From Uliginosibacterium sp. (GTDB lineage: Bacteria > Pseudomonadota > Gammaproteobacteria > Burkholderiales > Rhodocyclaceae): 64,000 nt of DNA. The stretch covers positions 124,001-188,000 of the forward strand of contig JADKDZ010000001.1 in NCBI GenBank assembly GCA_016718265.1. The letters run 5' to 3'. Under the pieces are notes generated by a model, which saw only the letters and a program-made list of their open reading frames with translations, made no database searches and was not told where the DNA came from. A program made the translations under genes and the position numbers. Within the stretch, counting starts at the first letter, position 1; every line of letters starts with the position of its first letter. Shown here piece by piece: positions 20,918 through 29,437 of this stretch.

Positions 20918-21650
20918 ACAGTCGGCCCCGATACTCGAACTCCAGGATGTCCGCATCCGCTACGGCCAGATCGAAGCGGTCAAGGGCATCAGTCTGCAAC
21001 TCCACCGCGGCGAGCTGGTCTGCCTGATCGGCGCCAACGGCGCTGGCAAGACCAGCACGCTCAACGCCATTGCCGGCACCCTGCCCATCGCGAGCGGCGA
21101 GCTGCGCTACCAGGGCCAGTCGATCACCACGCAGCCCGCCCACCTGCGCGTGCGCCAGGGCGTGGCGCTGGTGCCCGAAGGCCGCGGCATCTTCACGCGC
21201 CTGACGGTGGAAGAAAACCTGCGCATGGGCGCCTACACCCGTCACGAGAAGCAGGCTGTAGAGGCAGATCTGGAGCGGGTCTACAGCATGCTGCCGCGCG
21301 TCAAGGAGCGCCTGGCACAGGTGGCCGGCACGCTCTCCGGCGGCGAGCAGCAGATGGTCGCCATCGGCCGTGCGCTGCTCTCTCGCCCCAAGCTGCTGCT
21401 GCTGGATGAACCCTCGATGGGGCTCGCACCGCTGATTGTCGAGAAGATCTTTGAAGTTGTGCAGACCGTGGTGAAAGAAGGCGTCACCATCCTGCTGGTC
21501 GAACAGAACGCCAATCTGGCGCTCGAATTCGCCCAGCGTGGCTATGTGATGGATGGCGGGCTGATCACGATCACGGGCAGTGGCGACGAACTGCTGCGAG
21601 ACCCGCGCGTGCGCAGTGCCTATCTGGGCGAGACCGAGGAAACCCCATGA
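20907..21650 (+). CDS. livF: Branched-chain amino-acid ABC transporter ATP-binding protein LivF
   Basis: Second ATPase subunit, 247 aa. Walker A is GANGAGKTSTLN, the signature is LSGGEQQMVAIGRAL and Walker B is LLLLDEPSMGLAP. The LVPEGRGIF block is typical of LivF. It overlaps livG at the 5' end and the following thioesterase gene by four bases (ATGA). Confidence 0.94.
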   Translation: MPTEQSAPILELQDVRIRYGQIEAVKGISLQLHRGELVCLIGANGAGKTSTLNAIAGTLPIASGELRYQGQSITTQPAHLRVRQGVALVPEGRGIFTRLTVEENLRMGAYTRHEKQAVEADLERVYSMLPRVKERLAQVAGTLSGGEQQMVAIGRALLSRPKLLLLDEPSMGLAPLIVEKIFEVVQTVVKEGVTILLVEQNANLALEFAQRGYVMDGGLITITGSGDELLRDPRVRSAYLGETEETP

Positions 21651-22126
21651 GCATGGAACAGCCCAACCACCAGACCAGCATGACCGTGCTGATGACGCCT
21701 GACATGGCGAATTTTTCCGGCAACGTGCACGGCGGCGCCGTGCTGCGCCTCCTTGACCAGGTCGCCTACGCCTGCGCGGCGCGTTATGCCAGCAGCTACG
21801 TCGTGACGCTATCGGTTGATCAGGTCATGTTCCGCCAGCCGATCCATGTCGGAGAACTGGTCACCTTCCTCGCCTCGGTGAATTACACCGGCTCCACTTC
21901 GATGGAGGTCGGCATCAAGGTGATTACGGAGAACATCCAGAAGAAAATCGTTCGCCATGCCAACAGCTGCTTCTTCACCATGGTGGCCGTGGACGAGAAC
22001 TTCAAACCGCAGAAAGTCCCGCCACTGATCCCGACCACAGCAGACGAACAGCGCCGCCACACGGCTGCCAAACTGCGCCGCGAGCTGCGACAGGAGCTGG
22101 AAGCCCGCTTCCGCGAGATCGCGTGA
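21647..22126 (+). CDS. Hotdog-fold acyl-CoA thioesterase (YciA/BFIT type)
   Basis: 159 aa, cytosolic. It has the single hotdog core: MTVLMTPDMANFSGNVHGGA, then the helix LLDQVAYACAARYASSYVVT, matching acyl-CoA thioesterases where the Asn/His-Gly-Gly region and an Asp bind the thioester. The C-terminal tail is charged and helical. The start ATG overlaps the livF stop, so it is translated with the transporter. A link to CoA release during branched-chain amino-acid breakdown is plausible but inferred. A short GC hairpin (CGCCGG / CCGGCG, 22129-22144) follows, without a T-run. Confidence 0.9.
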   Translation: MSMEQPNHQTSMTVLMTPDMANFSGNVHGGAVLRLLDQVAYACAARYASSYVVTLSVDQVMFRQPIHVGELVTFLASVNYTGSTSMEVGIKVITENIQKKIVRHANSCFFTMVAVDENFKPQKVPPLIPTTADEQRRHTAAKLRRELRQELEARFREIA

Positions 22127-22159
22127 GCCGCCGGGCGTCCGGCGTATTCGTGTATACTT

Positions 22160-22353
22160 GCCGCGGGTGTTTGCCTCGCCACCGGTGACAGGCAGACAGG
22201 TTTCAGTGCTGGTCGGGCCGCCGCACACTTGTCTGGAATACCCATGTCTACACGCGCCCCGCGGCTGGCAAAGGCCAGCCATTCATCCTGTTTTCTCCCC
22301 ATTCAGCCTGCTGTCTTCGCGGCATCGAATCCCTCCTGCCGGAGGATCTCGAC
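22160..22353 (+). ncRNA. Structured nhaD leader, candidate cation (nhaA-I/Li+ type) riboswitch
   Basis: A TATACT -10-like box (22153-22158) would start transcription just before CGGGTGTTTGCC. A nine-pair stem (22168-22176 with 22190-22198) encloses a 13-base loop holding CACC/GGTG. A second GTGC/GCAC stem surrounds TGGTCGGGCCGCC. A GGCTGGC-AAA-GCCAGCC-type hairpin (about 22262-22280) follows and may be the expression platform. The ribosome site GGAGG precedes the nhaD ATG. The conserved-looking elements and the antiporter context recall the nhaA-I motif, a reported Li+ riboswitch, but I rely on memory of that consensus. Confidence 0.45.
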
Positions 22354-23637
22354 ATGCTGACCGCGCTGATTGTCATTTTCCTGCTGACCTATGCCGCGAT
22401 CGCGCTGGAGCATCCAATCGGCATCAACAAGTCAGCCTCCGCGCTGATCGGAGCCGGTCTGCTGTGGACGCTGTACGCTGTTTCGACGGCTGATCCGCAC
22501 CTGATCAGCGAGCAGCTCGGGCATTCCCTTCTCGGCACGGCCCAGATCGTGTTCTTCCTGATGGGCGCGATGACCATCGTCGAAGTCATCGATGCGCACA
22601 ACGGATTTGAGGTCATCACCCAGCGCATCCGCACCACGCGCCTGTCCTCGTTGATGTGGCTGATCGGCCTGATCAGCTTCTTTCTGAGTGCCCTGCTCGA
22701 CAACCTCACGACCACCATCGTGATGGTGTCACTGGTGCGCAAGTTGCTGGATAAGCGGGAGGACCGCATTCTGTTCGCCGGCATGATCGTGATAGCCGCC
22801 AACTCGGGTGGCGCCTGGTCACCCATCGGTGATGTCACGACCACGATGCTCTGGATCGGCGGCCAGATCACGCCCCTGGCCATCGTGGAGGGTGTCTTGC
22901 TGCCCGCGCTTGTCAGTCTGCTGGTGCCACTTGCCCTCTGCGCTTACGCACTGCGGGGGCGCACCGTTGCGATTGCCTCAGCCCCCCCGACGACGCTTGA
23001 AAACCACACGCCGAGTTTCGAGCGGAATCTGATGTTCATCCTGGGGCTGGGCGTACTGGTGGCCGTCCCGATCTTCAAGACCCTCACGCACCTGCCCCCG
23101 TTCCTGGGCATCCTGTTCGGGCTCGGCGTGCTCTGGCTGGCGGGCGACCTCGTCCATCGCGACAAGGAAGATGCACACAAGCAGCGCTTCACCCTCGTGC
23201 ATGCGCTGAGCAAGATCGACATGGGCTCGCTGGTGTTCTTCATCGGCATCCTGCTGGCGGTCGCCACGCTGGAACATACCCATATCCTTACCTCGCTGGC
23301 CAGCTGGCTGGATACGCATGTCGGACGCCTGGATGTCATTGTCCTGCTGATCGGGATCTTCAGTGCGATCGTCGACAACGTCCCGCTGGTGGCCGCGGCC
23401 ATGGGCATGTACGACCTGGCGAGCTATCCGCCCAACCACTTCCTGTGGGAGTTCCTCGCCTATTGCGCGGGCACGGGCGGCTCGATCCTGATCATCGGCT
23501 CCGCCGCGGGCGTGGCCGCCATGGGCCTGGAGAAGATCCAGTTCTTCTGGTACGTGCGCAAGATCAGCGGCCTGGCGTTGGCCGGCTATCTCGCGGGTGC
23601 CATGACCTATCTTGTGCAGTACCGGCTGATGCATTAG
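22354..23637 (+). CDS. nhaD: NhaD-type Na+/H+ antiporter (IT superfamily)
   Basis: Inner-membrane antiporter, 427 aa with 11-13 hydrophobic segments, exporting Na+ or Li+ in exchange for protons. Family markers are ALLDNLTTTIVMVSLVRK, ANSGGAWSPIGDVTTTMLW and the second-half SAIVDNVPLVAAAMGMY, the two DN elements of the inverted repeats. The start ATG has GGAGG nine bases upstream. The long structured leader suggests ion-responsive control. A terminator follows after 25 bases, so it forms its own transcription unit. Confidence 0.93.
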   Translation: MLTALIVIFLLTYAAIALEHPIGINKSASALIGAGLLWTLYAVSTADPHLISEQLGHSLLGTAQIVFFLMGAMTIVEVIDAHNGFEVITQRIRTTRLSSLMWLIGLISFFLSALLDNLTTTIVMVSLVRKLLDKREDRILFAGMIVIAANSGGAWSPIGDVTTTMLWIGGQITPLAIVEGVLLPALVSLLVPLALCAYALRGRTVAIASAPPTTLENHTPSFERNLMFILGLGVLVAVPIFKTLTHLPPFLGILFGLGVLWLAGDLVHRDKEDAHKQRFTLVHALSKIDMGSLVFFIGILLAVATLEHTHILTSLASWLDTHVGRLDVIVLLIGIFSAIVDNVPLVAAAMGMYDLASYPPNHFLWEFLAYCAGTGGSILIIGSAAGVAAMGLEKIQFFWYVRKISGLALAGYLAGAMTYLVQYRLMH

Positions 23638-23662
23638 CGCAGAGAGCCGCGACGAGCGTTGG

Positions 23663-23686
23663 GGCGGCGAAAGCCGCCTCTTTTTT
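23663..23686 (+). terminator. Rho-independent terminator after nhaD
   Basis: GGCGGC-GAAA-GCCGCC is a perfect six-pair stem with a GNRA tetraloop, followed by TCTTTTTT. It is 25 bases past the nhaD stop. Confidence 0.92.
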
Positions 23687-23743
23687 CTGCGCGCCAGAAC
23701 GCGCGCTCAGGCAAGAATTCTTGTTCCCGCAAAGGAGCCCTGG

Positions 23744-24949
23744 ATGGAGATGAAAACACTGTTCTTTCCCGGCTGGCCGCTCCCGGCAGATCCTGTACTG
23801 GGGTTTGGGGTCATCCTCTGCCTCGCCATCGCACTGGGCGAGTTGGCGCACCGCTTCCGGCTGCCGCGCATCAGCGCTTATGTCGCCACCGGGGTGATCT
23901 TGAGTTTCTTTCGCACCGCCCCGCAGTTGGCGCCTCTGCTGTCGCCCGCCCGCGCCGTTTTTGAGCTGGCGTTTGCCTTGATCCTGTTCGAGCTCGGACA
24001 ACGCCTCGATCTCGGCTGGCTGCGCCGGAATCCGTGGCTGCTGGCCTGCAGCCTTGCGGAGTCCTTACTCGCCTTCCTGGCCGTCGGCGCGCTCATGCTC
24101 TGGCTGAAACAGCCCGTCATTCTGGCGGTCATGATCGCTGCCATCGCCGCCAGCAGCGGCCCCGCGGTTGTACTCGGGATCTGTCGCGACACGGAGGCCC
24201 GCGGGCAGCTCACCGACCGTCTGCAGCTCCTGACTGCCCTCTCAATCAGCTACAGCTTTGTCGTGCTCGGCATCGCCTACGCGTGGCAGCACGGTCAGTC
24301 CTCAGCGCCGCTCATGCAGATGCTGCTCCACCCCTTGTATCTGATTGCCGGTTCCATACTGCTCGGCAGTCTGACTGCTGGCGCTGTCCTGCGGCTATTG
24401 ACGCTCATCCGCCCGGGCAGCTTCAGCCAGACGCTGGCTACCATCGGCCTGATCATCGCCAGCGTCGCGCTGGCCAAGATGCTCAACCTGTCGGTGGTAT
24501 TGAGCGCGCTGACAGCCGGCGTGCTCAGCCGCAGCCTGGACCGGAAGCGACAGCTGCAGGCGATGGACTACGGCCTGCTCTCCCGCCTCGCCCTGATCGT
24601 CGTCTTCGTGGCAACAGGGACCCTCCTCGATGTTCAGCAGTTTGCCGGCGCATTCTGGCCCGCAGTTGGGCTGCTGGTGGTCCGCGCCTCTGCAAAGACG
24701 ATTGGGGTCCTGCTGTTCGCTCGGCCAAGCGGACTGCCCCTGCGCAAGGCCAGCCTGCTCTCGGTCAGCCTGCTCCCCATGTCCGGCGCAGCCCTGCTCT
24801 GGGTAGAGCGCACGGCCAGCCTCTGGCCCGAGATCGGCGCGCAGTTGGCGGCGGTCGTGCTCACCGCCTTGCTGATCATGGAATGTCTGGCGCCGCCGCT
24901 GCTGCAGTGGGCTTTGCATCGCGCAAATGAGACGGGAGACACCGCATGA
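23744..24949 (+). CDS. Cation:proton antiporter (CPA2, Na_H_Exchanger fold)
   Basis: 401 aa integral membrane protein with about 11-12 hydrophobic segments and no cytosolic TrkA domain, unlike the larger Kef-type protein at 34992. The N-terminal part has RFRLPRISAYVATGVILSFF and FELAFALILFELGQRLDLGW, matching the CPA2 core. The ion (Na+ or K+) is not determined. It overlaps the next gene by four bases (ATGA), so the two are translated together. Confidence 0.87.
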   Translation: MEMKTLFFPGWPLPADPVLGFGVILCLAIALGELAHRFRLPRISAYVATGVILSFFRTAPQLAPLLSPARAVFELAFALILFELGQRLDLGWLRRNPWLLACSLAESLLAFLAVGALMLWLKQPVILAVMIAAIAASSGPAVVLGICRDTEARGQLTDRLQLLTALSISYSFVVLGIAYAWQHGQSSAPLMQMLLHPLYLIAGSILLGSLTAGAVLRLLTLIRPGSFSQTLATIGLIIASVALAKMLNLSVVLSALTAGVLSRSLDRKRQLQAMDYGLLSRLALIVVFVATGTLLDVQQFAGAFWPAVGLLVVRASAKTIGVLLFARPSGLPLRKASLLSVSLLPMSGAALLWVERTASLWPEIGAQLAAVVLTALLIMECLAPPLLQWALHRANETGDTA

Positions 24950-26070
24950 ATGCCCCACTCCTCGAATTCACCCATTCCGCGTCGCTTTCGCTCGGCGTCG
25001 AGCTCGAACTGCAGATCGTGAGTCGGCTCGATGGCGACCTCACCAGCGGCGCGGCCGAGCTCCTGGCCCTGATCGAGCGGCGTCCCCACCCGGGCGACTT
25101 CAAACCCGAAGTGACCGACAGCATGATCGAGGTCAGCACCGGCATTCACACCCACTGCCAGACCCTGCATGCCGAGCTGCAGGGCGCGCGAGCGGCCTTG
25201 CTGGGTGCCGCCGACAAGCTCAATCTGCTGATCTGTGGCGGTGGCGCCCATCCGTTCCAGCACTGGGCCAAGCAGAAGATCTTCGACAAGCCACGCTTCC
25301 ACGAAGTCAGCGAGCTCTACGGCTATCTGGCCAAGCAGTTCACGGTATTTGGTCAGCACATCCATGTCGGCTGCAGCAGCGGCGATGAGGCGATGTTCCT
25401 GCTCCATGCCCTGTCGCGCTACATTCCGCATCTGATCGCGCTGTCGGCGGCCTCGCCGTACTACCAGGGCGTGGATACCGCCTTCGAAACCTCTCGCCTC
25501 ACGGCGATCTCGGCCTTCCCGCTGTCCGGGCGTGCGCCGCTAGTGACGAGTTGGGAGGCGTTCAACACCTACTTCGCCGACATGCAGACCACGGGCGTGG
25601 TGCAGAGCATGAAAGACTTCTACTGGGATATCCGCCCCAAGCCGGAGTTCGGCACCGTCGAGATCCGCATATTCGATACCCCGCTCACCCTGCATCAGGC
25701 CGCCGCACTGGCTGCCTACGTGCAGACCCTCAGCCGCTACCTGCTGGCCGAACGCCCGTTTCCAATCGATGAGACGCTCTATGCGGTCTACACCTTCAAC
25801 CGGTTCCAGGCAGCCCGCTTCGGTTTCGCAGGCGGACTGATCGATCCCGTCAGCCGCCAGAAACGCCTGCTCCGCGACGACTTCATCGAGACCCTGGCCC
25901 GCATCGCCCCACACGCGTCGGCCCTGGATACGGCCCTCTTTCTGGAATCGCTCAAAGGGATCGCCGAGTCAGGCAACGATGCCAGGTGGATGCGGGAGAC
26001 CTATGCCCGGAGCCAGTCATTGCCCGACCTGGTCTGGCGGCAGGCGCAGCGCTGGCGAGATTCGCCTTGA
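24946..26070 (+). CDS. ybdK: YbdK-type carboxylate-amine ligase (GCS2 family)
   Basis: 374 aa soluble ATP-dependent ligase of the glutamate-cysteine ligase 2 family, which joins a gamma-carboxylate to an amine. Markers are LGVELELQIVSR near the N-terminus, FKPEVTDSMIEVST, FGQHIHVGC and EFGTVEIRIFDTPLT, all parts of the ATP/metal and substrate sites. In E. coli YbdK shows weak gamma-glutamylcysteine synthetase activity; the native substrate is uncertain. It is translationally coupled to the upstream antiporter. Confidence 0.9.
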   Translation: MNAPLLEFTHSASLSLGVELELQIVSRLDGDLTSGAAELLALIERRPHPGDFKPEVTDSMIEVSTGIHTHCQTLHAELQGARAALLGAADKLNLLICGGGAHPFQHWAKQKIFDKPRFHEVSELYGYLAKQFTVFGQHIHVGCSSGDEAMFLLHALSRYIPHLIALSAASPYYQGVDTAFETSRLTAISAFPLSGRAPLVTSWEAFNTYFADMQTTGVVQSMKDFYWDIRPKPEFGTVEIRIFDTPLTLHQAAALAAYVQTLSRYLLAERPFPIDETLYAVYTFNRFQAARFGFAGGLIDPVSRQKRLLRDDFIETLARIAPHASALDTALFLESLKGIAESGNDARWMRETYARSQSLPDLVWRQAQRWRDSP

Positions 26071-26199
26071 GTCGGACGCGCGCGCGAAACCCGCCAGAGG
26101 GAGTCCTCAATAAAGCCACCGAGCGCCGACATGGCCCCTCTCCGCTCTGCGCGCCTTAAGCGGATTCAAGTTGAAACCGCAGTTGGCTTGACCCGAAGC

Positions 26200-26279
26200 C
26201 GAACCCTCAGGGCGAACGGTCTCTGGACGGACTCACCGCCGGGTGAGGACGGAGAAGTCCCGTTCGTGCTGAGGGTTCG
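26200..26279. repeat. REP/BIME-like inverted repeat in a convergent gap
   Basis: CGAACCCTCAGGGCGAACGG (26200-26219) pairs with 26260-26279 at 18 of 20 positions, and an inner CTCACC/GGTGAG hairpin sits between. The following GAAGGCTCTCCTGAACC and CTGTCGAAAG resemble the common CTTCGACAGG-type intergenic palindromes. The rest of the gap 26071-26365 holds nothing I can name. It separates two converging genes and could act as a terminator. Confidence 0.6.
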
Positions 26280-26365
26280 AAGGCTCTCCTGAACCTGTCG
26301 AAAGACATGATCGGGACTTCTTCTCGGCCACGGCGGCCTTCAGGGTCATTAACGATGGGAAACGC

Positions 26366-27655
26366 CTAGCGCGCCGGAATAACCTGGTATCTCCCGGAGA
26401 GATGAAGCAGCGCGAACATGTGGAGCAGTCCATCGTAATACCGCCAGGTCCCGCGTGGCGTCGGCTGCGACCACAGTGCCTTCAGGTAAAGCGAGGAATC
26501 CGCAGTATCGCTCACCATCGCGCCAGTCGCGAGCATCGCAATCTGGCCACTGCTGCCATATGACGAGACCGGCGTACCTTCCATGGTATGGATCGCGTAG
26601 TTGCTGCCTTTCGCGGCGAGTTCCTGCGCATAGAACGCCAGTTGCCGGTCGACGAGCGTTTTCTGTGCGTCATCGCGGGCAAACCAGGTGTAGTCCATGG
26701 CGATATTGCCCATCACGCGAAAGGCGTCATGCGCGGAATGATGACTGTTTGCGTTGTAGGACGTAGCCCGGGGAGCACCGTCAAACTCGGCGTAATCTGG
26801 AAACAGTCCCGTTGCTGGATGCGACGCTCGGTGAAAGAACCGACGACTGACTTCCGCCGCCTCAGACCAAAGCGAATTGTCCGCCGGAGACCAGCGCGCA
26901 AAAAGCTCGTAGAACGCCGGCAGGTGGTAGGAGGGATCCGTAAAAACACCCGCGCCCTTCTCGCTCACGAACAGGATCTGCCTTTGGCTCGTACTGAACA
27001 GCGGCAGATAGTCGGCCGTCTCCGGCTTGTGCACCATATTCTTCAGGAGGGTGTCGGCATGGTGTTTGTAGTTCAAGACTCCGTCGCCCGACCCCCAGCG
27101 GTTGTGCGCAAAATACAGTGCCATCGCAAAGTATTCTTCACCATCCGCCGCAGCGCCTTCGTGGAGCTTTTCAAACGGCGCGTCGGGCTTGAGATTCCAC
27201 GCGAAATAGCCTTCGTACCAACCAGATTTCTGCTGCATGTAGGTGTTGGCAAAGCGCCAGAGCTTGTCAAAAACCGCTTTGTCATTCATCTGCACGGCGA
27301 TCATCATCCCGTAGGACATGCCCTCACTTCGGATATCGCCATTCCCGATATCCTTGATGAACGCCATATCATCACCCACCGGAAACAGCACGGACTCGCC
27401 TGTACTATCGTCGCGATTTCCGGAATAGAACAATTTCTCGTAGGTCGCTTGCAGCCTGGCTTCAACTTCCTGCTGCGTCGCTATCCCGTTTTCAACAAAC
27501 ACGTTCCGGTACTTGCCCGACTCGAAGCTGCCAACCCGGGTCGGCTGGGTGATGGGCTGCTCGCCAAGGGACGAGGACCCGCCTCCCCCTCCACCACAGG
27601 CAGCTACCACGAGCACGCAACAAATTCCGACCCACTCCGACACGTTCTTCAGCAT
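26366..27655 (-). CDS. Glycoside hydrolase family 8 lipoprotein, exo-oligoxylanase (Rex)-like
   Basis: Start chosen at 27655 (MLKNVSEWVGICC), which gives a compact lipoprotein signal with Cys20 followed by six Gly; an upstream in-frame ATG at 27718 would spoil the signal. The GH8 (alpha/alpha)6 barrel starts near residue 45. SEGMSYGMMIAVQ carries the likely general acid Glu111. GYFAWNLKPD and DGEEYFAMALYFAHNRWG match reducing-end xylose-releasing exo-oligoxylanases more than endo-cellulases. A surface enzyme trimming xylo-oligosaccharides is the best guess. It shares the poly-Gly lipobox style with the FN3 lipoproteins and the GH35 enzyme. Confidence 0.88.
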   Translation of the reverse strand: MLKNVSEWVGICCVLVVAACGGGGGGSSSLGEQPITQPTRVGSFESGKYRNVFVENGIATQQEVEARLQATYEKLFYSGNRDDSTGESVLFPVGDDMAFIKDIGNGDIRSEGMSYGMMIAVQMNDKAVFDKLWRFANTYMQQKSGWYEGYFAWNLKPDAPFEKLHEGAAADGEEYFAMALYFAHNRWGSGDGVLNYKHHADTLLKNMVHKPETADYLPLFSTSQRQILFVSEKGAGVFTDPSYHLPAFYELFARWSPADNSLWSEAAEVSRRFFHRASHPATGLFPDYAEFDGAPRATSYNANSHHSAHDAFRVMGNIAMDYTWFARDDAQKTLVDRQLAFYAQELAAKGSNYAIHTMEGTPVSSYGSSGQIAMLATGAMVSDTADSSLYLKALWSQPTPRGTWRYYDGLLHMFALLHLSGRYQVIPAR

Positions 27656-27741
27656 GCGCAATACTTTCAGAGAATTAAAAAACGTCCGGCTCGCGCCCGA
27701 GCGCCGCCGGACCAGCACAGCCGCATTCCGGCTCGATGTGT

Positions 27742-28308
27742 TCAGTGGCCCCTCAAGGCATAAATGCCCGGCGCATTGCGCCAGTAGCCCTTGTAGTCCA
27801 TGCCGCAGCCAAAGAGGAAGCGGTCGGCGACATCCAGTCCGGTAAAGTCCGCACGCATGCCGGGATAGGCTTTGCGGTTGTGATCCTTGTGCACCAGAAC
27901 CGCTGAGTACACCTCAGTTGCGCCCTCGGCCTTGAGGTGCTCGAGAATGGCGCGCAGGGTCCAGCCTTCGTCGAGGATGTCGTCCAGCACCAGTACGGTC
28001 CGGCCGCGCAGATCCTGGGTCGGGCGCACCCGCCAGTCGAGCAGATTGCCATTGAGCGCGTGGCCGTAGCGCGAGGCGTGGAGATAGGCCACTTCGAGCA
28101 TGAAGGGCAACTTGGGGAGCAGGCGCCCGGCGAGCACCAAACCGCCGTTCATGACCGCAAAAACCAGCGGATTGCTATCCTTGAGGCGCGTGGTGATCTC
28201 CCCGGCCAGGTTTTCCAGGGCGCGCTCGACGGCGGGCCCATCCACCAGACAATCGGCCTCATCCATGGCGCGCTGTGCGTCCAGGATGTCTTCGTTCTTG
28301 GCGCTCAT
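27742..28308 (-). CDS. hpt: Hypoxanthine-guanine phosphoribosyltransferase
   Basis: 188 aa cytosolic purine-salvage enzyme that converts hypoxanthine or guanine plus PRPP to IMP or GMP. The PRPP loop is VLVLDDILDEGWTLRAI. NPLVFAVMNGGLVLAGRLLPKL holds the PPi loop, and DVADRFLFGCGMDYKGYWRN is the base-binding C-terminal part. It is transcribed divergently from the acyl-carrier operon. Confidence 0.93.
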   Translation of the reverse strand: MSAKNEDILDAQRAMDEADCLVDGPAVERALENLAGEITTRLKDSNPLVFAVMNGGLVLAGRLLPKLPFMLEVAYLHASRYGHALNGNLLDWRVRPTQDLRGRTVLVLDDILDEGWTLRAILEHLKAEGATEVYSAVLVHKDHNRKAYPGMRADFTGLDVADRFLFGCGMDYKGYWRNAPGIYALRGH

Positions 28309-28425
28309 GCGTGCTCCTTGCTTGAAAGCTGTGAATTCTAGCCCGCCAGCCGGGCAAAAGCCGTGCTGTCGTGAGGTGGCGCCGCCGTTTTGCCAGCAAG
28401 TTTCAGTAGAGGCCCGCCGATTGGA

Positions 28426-28431
28426 TATAAT
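28426..28431 (+). promoter_or_regulatory. -10 box of the ACP-to-exporter operon
   Basis: A perfect TATAAT lies in an AT-rich patch 39 bases before the ACP start codon. A TTTCAG about 19 bases upstream is only a weak -35. It is the best promoter for the seven-gene operon. Confidence 0.55.
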
Positions 28432-28469
28432 TCTGCGGTTAATTCTTCGCCAACAGCATCTGACTCATC

Positions 28470-28763
28470 ATGACTCAACAGGAATCCACCGGCGCAGTCG
28501 CCGACGCAGCCCTCGAACGGGAAGTCGCGGAGATGATCGTTTCAGCGCTCAATCTCGAGATCGCTGCAGAGGCCATCGACGCCACAGCGCCCTTGTTCGG
28601 CGACGAGGGCCTGGGACTGGACTCCATTGATATTCTTGAAGTGGCCCTGGTGGTCTCAAAGCGTTACGGCTTTCAGCTCAAGGCCGACAGTGAAGACAAC
28701 TTCCGGATCTTTGCTTCGCTGCGTCAACTTGCCGGGCATATCGCGGCCAACCGCAGCAAGTGA
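28470..28763 (+). CDS. Acyl carrier protein
   Basis: 97 aa four-helix carrier. GLGLDSIDILEVALVVSKRYG contains Ser52, the phosphopantetheine attachment site (DSI in place of the common DSL). First gene of a tightly packed operon resembling arylpolyene (APE) clusters, in which dedicated ACPs carry the growing chain. The stop overlaps the next start (TGATG). Confidence 0.92.
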   Translation: MTQQESTGAVADAALEREVAEMIVSALNLEIAAEAIDATAPLFGDEGLGLDSIDILEVALVVSKRYGFQLKADSEDNFRIFASLRQLAGHIAANRSK

Positions 28764-29410
28764 TGCGGGCCGCCCCCTGGCGCATGGCCCTGTTGGTACT
28801 TGCGGGTGCCGCCTACCTCTGGCTGGGCCATCTCGGTTCGACCTCGGCACACCCGCCCGCAATCACCCTCGTCACTGGCCTCGTGCCTGCCTGGCTGATT
28901 GCCTTGGCGCTCGCCTGGAACGCCCGCCCGCGCGTGCTCTGGCTGGGCCTGCTGGGCCTGCTCACGCTCGCGGTTCTAAGCCATCTCGATAGCCTCCGCC
29001 ACAACACAGCCTGGGTGTACTTCGTTCAGCACGCAGGCACCTTCGGCCTGCTGGGCCTGAGTTTTGGGCGTACGCTGTTTGGCGAGCACGCTGCGGCCTT
29101 GTGCTCGCGCATCGCAGTGTTTGCCCACGGCCCTCTGGCGCCGCATGTCGCGCGCTACACCTGGCAAGTCACGCTGGCCTGGACGCTTTTCTTCCTCACG
29201 GTTGCACTGGTCTCGGTTGTCCTGTTCGCGTTGAGCCCCCTCACCTGGTGGTCGGTTTTTGCGAATCTGCTCTCAACCCCTTTGCTGGGCGTGATGTTTG
29301 CGGGAGAAGCCCTGATCCGCCGCCGCGTCTTGCCGGACGAGCATCACATCGGCATTCTGGCCACGATCAAGGCCTACCGTGAATACGCGCGCCAGCCCAA
29401 GCCCGACTAG
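28763..29410 (+). CDS. COG4648-type membrane protein of arylpolyene-like clusters
   Basis: About 215 aa with five to six hydrophobic segments. It has a conserved-looking VQHAGTFGLLGLSFGRTL loop and YTWQVTLAWTLFFLT. Proteins of this type sit between the ACP and the AMP-ligase in APE gene clusters, and their biochemical role is not established. The ATG at 28763 overlaps the ACP stop; a GTG one codon earlier is also possible. Confidence 0.8.
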   Translation: MRAAPWRMALLVLAGAAYLWLGHLGSTSAHPPAITLVTGLVPAWLIALALAWNARPRVLWLGLLGLLTLAVLSHLDSLRHNTAWVYFVQHAGTFGLLGLSFGRTLFGEHAAALCSRIAVFAHGPLAPHVARYTWQVTLAWTLFFLTVALVSVVLFALSPLTWWSVFANLLSTPLLGVMFAGEALIRRRVLPDEHHIGILATIKAYREYARQPKPD

Positions 29411-29437
29411 TCCGGGACACCTTTACCCGCTGCTGCC

